A DNA stretch of 17,670 nucleotides from Tessaracoccus flavescens (lineage in GTDB: Bacteria > Actinomycetota > Actinomycetes > Propionibacteriales > Propionibacteriaceae): assembly GCA_020741375.1 (NCBI GenBank), contig DYZF01000291.1, forward strand, positions 1 to 17,670, read 5' to 3'. Positions within the stretch are counted from its first letter, which is position 1, and each line of letters opens with the position of its first letter. The position numbers and the translations under genes are program-made. Shown here piece after piece: positions 16,606-17,670 of the stretch. The notes beneath the pieces were generated by a model. It saw only the letters and a program-made list of their open reading frames with translations. It searched no databases and was not told where the DNA came from.

Positions 16606-16907
16606 TAGTCGAGCACCGCCTGCAGCACCCAATCCTCAGCATCGACGGTGCGGGCCAATTCGTAGACCCCTCGGTGGCGCCCGTTACCCGCCTCCACCCG
16701 CCACACCTCACGCTCCTGCAAGAGGTCTCCTGCCTCCGCGTCGACGGCTTCGCCGCGGGCGGCGCGCACCTGCCGGCTGGACCACCACGGGGTGGCCCGG
16801 CTCCACTTGCCCTGCACTTCCTTCACCAGCAGCAGACGTTCGTTCCAGATGAATTGGCGCGGAACGTCGCGGAACAAGACGTGGATGGGACAGTTGTAGA
16901 CGCGCAT
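16605..16907 (-). CDS. DUF6504-like protein, first gene of the dnaE2 operon
   Basis: The 100-residue soluble protein contains FIWNERLLLVKEVQGKW (19-35), a Trp-rich ATPWW (38-42) and EVWRVEAGNGRHRGVYELA (67-85). These resemble, from memory, the small DUF6504 proteins that accompany translesion polymerase genes in actinobacteria; a domain search should confirm. Function is unknown. Predicted content is mostly beta strand, which could suit a small binding adaptor, but no catalytic motif is visible. ATG 16907 has GGGAGG five bases upstream. Its stop overlaps the dnaE2 GTG by one base, so the two are translationally coupled. It lies directly downstream of the LexA-controlled promoter and a structured leader. 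Confidence 0.75.
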   Translation of the reverse strand: MRVYNCPIHVLFRDVPRQFIWNERLLLVKEVQGKWSRATPWWSSRQVRAARGEAVDAEAGDLLQEREVWRVEAGNGRHRGVYELARTVDAEDWVLQAVLD

Positions 16908-16913
16908 GGGGGC

Positions 16914-17061
16914 CTCCCGGGGATGGCAGAACTGATTGTTGCTTTCGACCCGGGAGCCCTGGCCCAGCGCAGGGGTCGAAGCTGCGCCGGGCCAGGGCGG
17001 CCCTCTACCGACGCCTCTTCGAAGCAGAGCTTCCCCGAACTAAATCGAACAGGCGTTCGGT
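16914..17061 (-). promoter_or_regulatory. Structured 5' leader of the SOS operon with mutually exclusive stems
   Basis: The predicted transcript start near 17061 leaves about 154 nt before the first gene. In the minus-strand RNA, 16998-16982 pairs with 16972-16956 as 17 bp with one G-U and a 9-nt loop. 16956-16949 (CTCCCGGG) pairs with 16921-16914 (CCCGGGAG) and masks the ribosome site. 16980-16973 (TTCGACCC) can pair with 16951-16944 (GGGTCGAA), which is incompatible with the ribosome-site stem and would break the 3' arm of the long hairpin. The 5' end (17061-17052) also pairs with 17015-17007, with one bulge. No U-tract is present. These pairings are read directly from sequence; a regulatory role is inference and no known riboswitch class is recognised. 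Confidence 0.5.
17045..17060 (-). promoter_or_regulatory. LexA (SOS) box
   Basis: TCGAAC-AGGC-GTTCGG matches the palindromic TCGAAC-N4-GTTCGA LexA site of actinobacteria and Gram-positives at 11 of 12 specified positions, with the correct 4-bp centre. It begins about 9 bp downstream of the -10 element, so bound LexA would cover the transcript start. It implies induction of the DUF6504-dnaE2-dinB operon when RecA filaments trigger LexA cleavage. Confidence 0.92.
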
Positions 17062-17068
17062 AGAAGTA

Positions 17069-17099
17069 ACTATAGATCCCCCTCCTGACAAAACGTCAA
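17069..17099 (-). promoter_or_regulatory. Promoter of the DUF6504-dnaE2-dinB operon
   Basis: On the minus strand TTGACG (17099-17094) and TATAGT (17074-17069) each match five of six positions of the sigma-70 consensus. The 19-bp spacer is longer than ideal, so the -10 is the firmer part. The predicted start near 17061 falls at the edge of the LexA box, as in SOS-repressed promoters. Confidence 0.7.
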
Positions 17100-17114
17100 G
17101 GGGCGACGAATCGC

Positions 17115-17120
17115 TACAGT
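17115..17120 (+). promoter_or_regulatory. -10 element for a probably leaderless divergent transcript
   Basis: TACAGT fits TAnnnT and ends seven bases before ATG 17128, the spacing expected when transcription starts at the start codon itself. No ribosome site lies at a useful distance: the nearest purine-rich stretch, AAGGGG, is more than 20 bases upstream. Leaderless genes are common in actinobacteria. No clear -35 is seen. Confidence 0.45.
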
Positions 17121-17127
17121 GAGCGCC

Positions 17128-17670
17128 ATGTTGATCCGCGGAGCCACCCTCGCCGGGCTGGCCTGCGCCGCCCGTCTGGCCAGGCTGGGGCACCGGGTCA
17201 CCGTCGATTCGGCCGGGTACACCCCGGATCCGCTGCCGGAGGTGGTGCTGCTCCCCGCAGCCTGGCGCGACCTCTTCAAGAAGTCTGGGGCCCACCTCGT
17301 CACCGCGCTCAACAAGGCCGGGTTGGAGCTGGCCGAGGCGCCACCCGCGCACCACCGCTTCTCCGACGGCTCGCAGTTCCATCTTCCCGCGGAGCGTGGC
17401 GCCCAGTTCCACGCCATCAGCGCCGCCTTCGGCCAGGAGGAGGCCGCCCGCTGGCGCGATCTCCTCGACGACCTCATGCCTGTGTGGGCGGCATACCGCA
17501 GGCACGCCCTCGAAGGAACCGAGCCGGTGCGCACCTCGGCCCAGCGCGACGAGCTGTGGCTCACCCGCACCGTCGCCGACGCCGCCGCCCGGCTCACCAC
17601 GCCCCTCGCGGAGATCGTGCTCAGCGTCGCCCCAACCTCCACCGCGCCGGGCCTCGCGGCCCTACCGTTG
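17128..17670 (+). CDS. FAD/NAD(P)-binding oxidoreductase, phytoene-desaturase-like, C-terminus cut by window edge
   Basis: The frame is open for 181 codons to the right edge. The N-terminus RGATLAGLACAARLARLGH (4-22) followed by RVTV is a Rossmann beta-alpha-beta unit for a dinucleotide. The segment VVLLPAAWRDLFKKSGAHL and the later HHRFSDGSQFHLPAE resemble the substrate-domain start of phytoene-desaturase/amine-oxidase-type flavoproteins. The nucleotide motif is weak: the middle Gly of GxGxxG reads Thr (GATLAG) and the acidic residue expected after the second strand is displaced (VTVDS). The missing C-terminal half normally holds further FAD contacts, so activity cannot be judged. GTG 17119 is an in-frame alternative start, but it lies inside the predicted -10 element. 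Transcription diverges from the SOS operon, with no evident functional link. Confidence 0.65.
   Translation, partial: MLIRGATLAGLACAARLARLGHRVTVDSAGYTPDPLPEVVLLPAAWRDLFKKSGAHLVTALNKAGLELAEAPPAHHRFSDGSQFHLPAERGAQFHAISAAFGQEEAARWRDLLDDLMPVWAAYRRHALEGTEPVRTSAQRDELWLTRTVADAAARLTTPLAEIVLSVAPTSTAPGLAALPL

Noticed and set aside
16944..16998. Full H-type pseudoknot in the SOS operon leader
   Set aside because: Only four bases would have to span a 17-bp stem, which is sterically implausible; mutually exclusive stems are the better reading.
16956..16998. Intrinsic terminator in the SOS operon leader
   Set aside because: The stem is strong, but no run of T follows it on either strand.

Overview
The window is GC-rich with densely packed genes, frequent GTG/TTG starts and stop/start overlaps. 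It carries actinobacterial signatures: a DUF3040 gene, a division and cell-wall (dcw) cluster starting with mraZ, DnaE2, and a GAAC-N4-GTTC type LexA box. It looks like a chromosomal segment from an actinobacterium, plausibly a relative of the Propionibacteriaceae; that family assignment is an inference from gene order and protein style, not a search. I see no mobile element, CRISPR array, tRNA or rRNA gene, and no stretch over 300 bases without a gene.

Region 1 (1-6617, minus strand) is the start of the dcw operon, in transcription order mraZ, rsmH, ftsL, ftsI, murE and murF (murF runs off the left edge). The genes from rsmH to murF are coupled by ATGA and TGATG overlaps or gaps of a few bases. 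Upstream of mraZ is an array of GTGG-core boxes repeated every 10 bp, the expected form of the MraZ operator. It lies in the 169-bp divergent intergenic region shared with the next operon.

Region 2 (6787-11586, plus strand) holds a MoxR-type AAA+ ATPase, a DUF58 protein and a large membrane-anchored transglutaminase-like protein. They are joined by a 2-nt gap and an ATGA overlap and form a classic three-gene envelope module. A small DUF3040 membrane protein with its own likely promoter follows. This operon ends tail to tail with region 3, with only 3 bp between the stop codons.

Region 3 (11590-17099, minus strand) is a damage-inducible translesion-synthesis operon: a DUF6504 protein, the error-prone polymerase DnaE2, and a DinB/Pol IV-like Y-family polymerase that keeps its catalytic carboxylates. 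A strong promoter and a near-perfect LexA box precede it. The roughly 150-nt leader between promoter and first gene can form a 17-bp hairpin, an 8-bp stem that masks the Shine-Dalgarno sequence, and an 8-bp alternative stem incompatible with both. This switch-like leader on a mutagenic operon is the least expected thing in the window. The PHP metal site of DnaE2 also looks lost.

Region 4 (17128-17670, plus strand, cut by the window end) is the start of a divergently transcribed FAD/NAD(P)-binding oxidoreductase resembling phytoene-desaturase-type proteins, probably expressed from a leaderless transcript.
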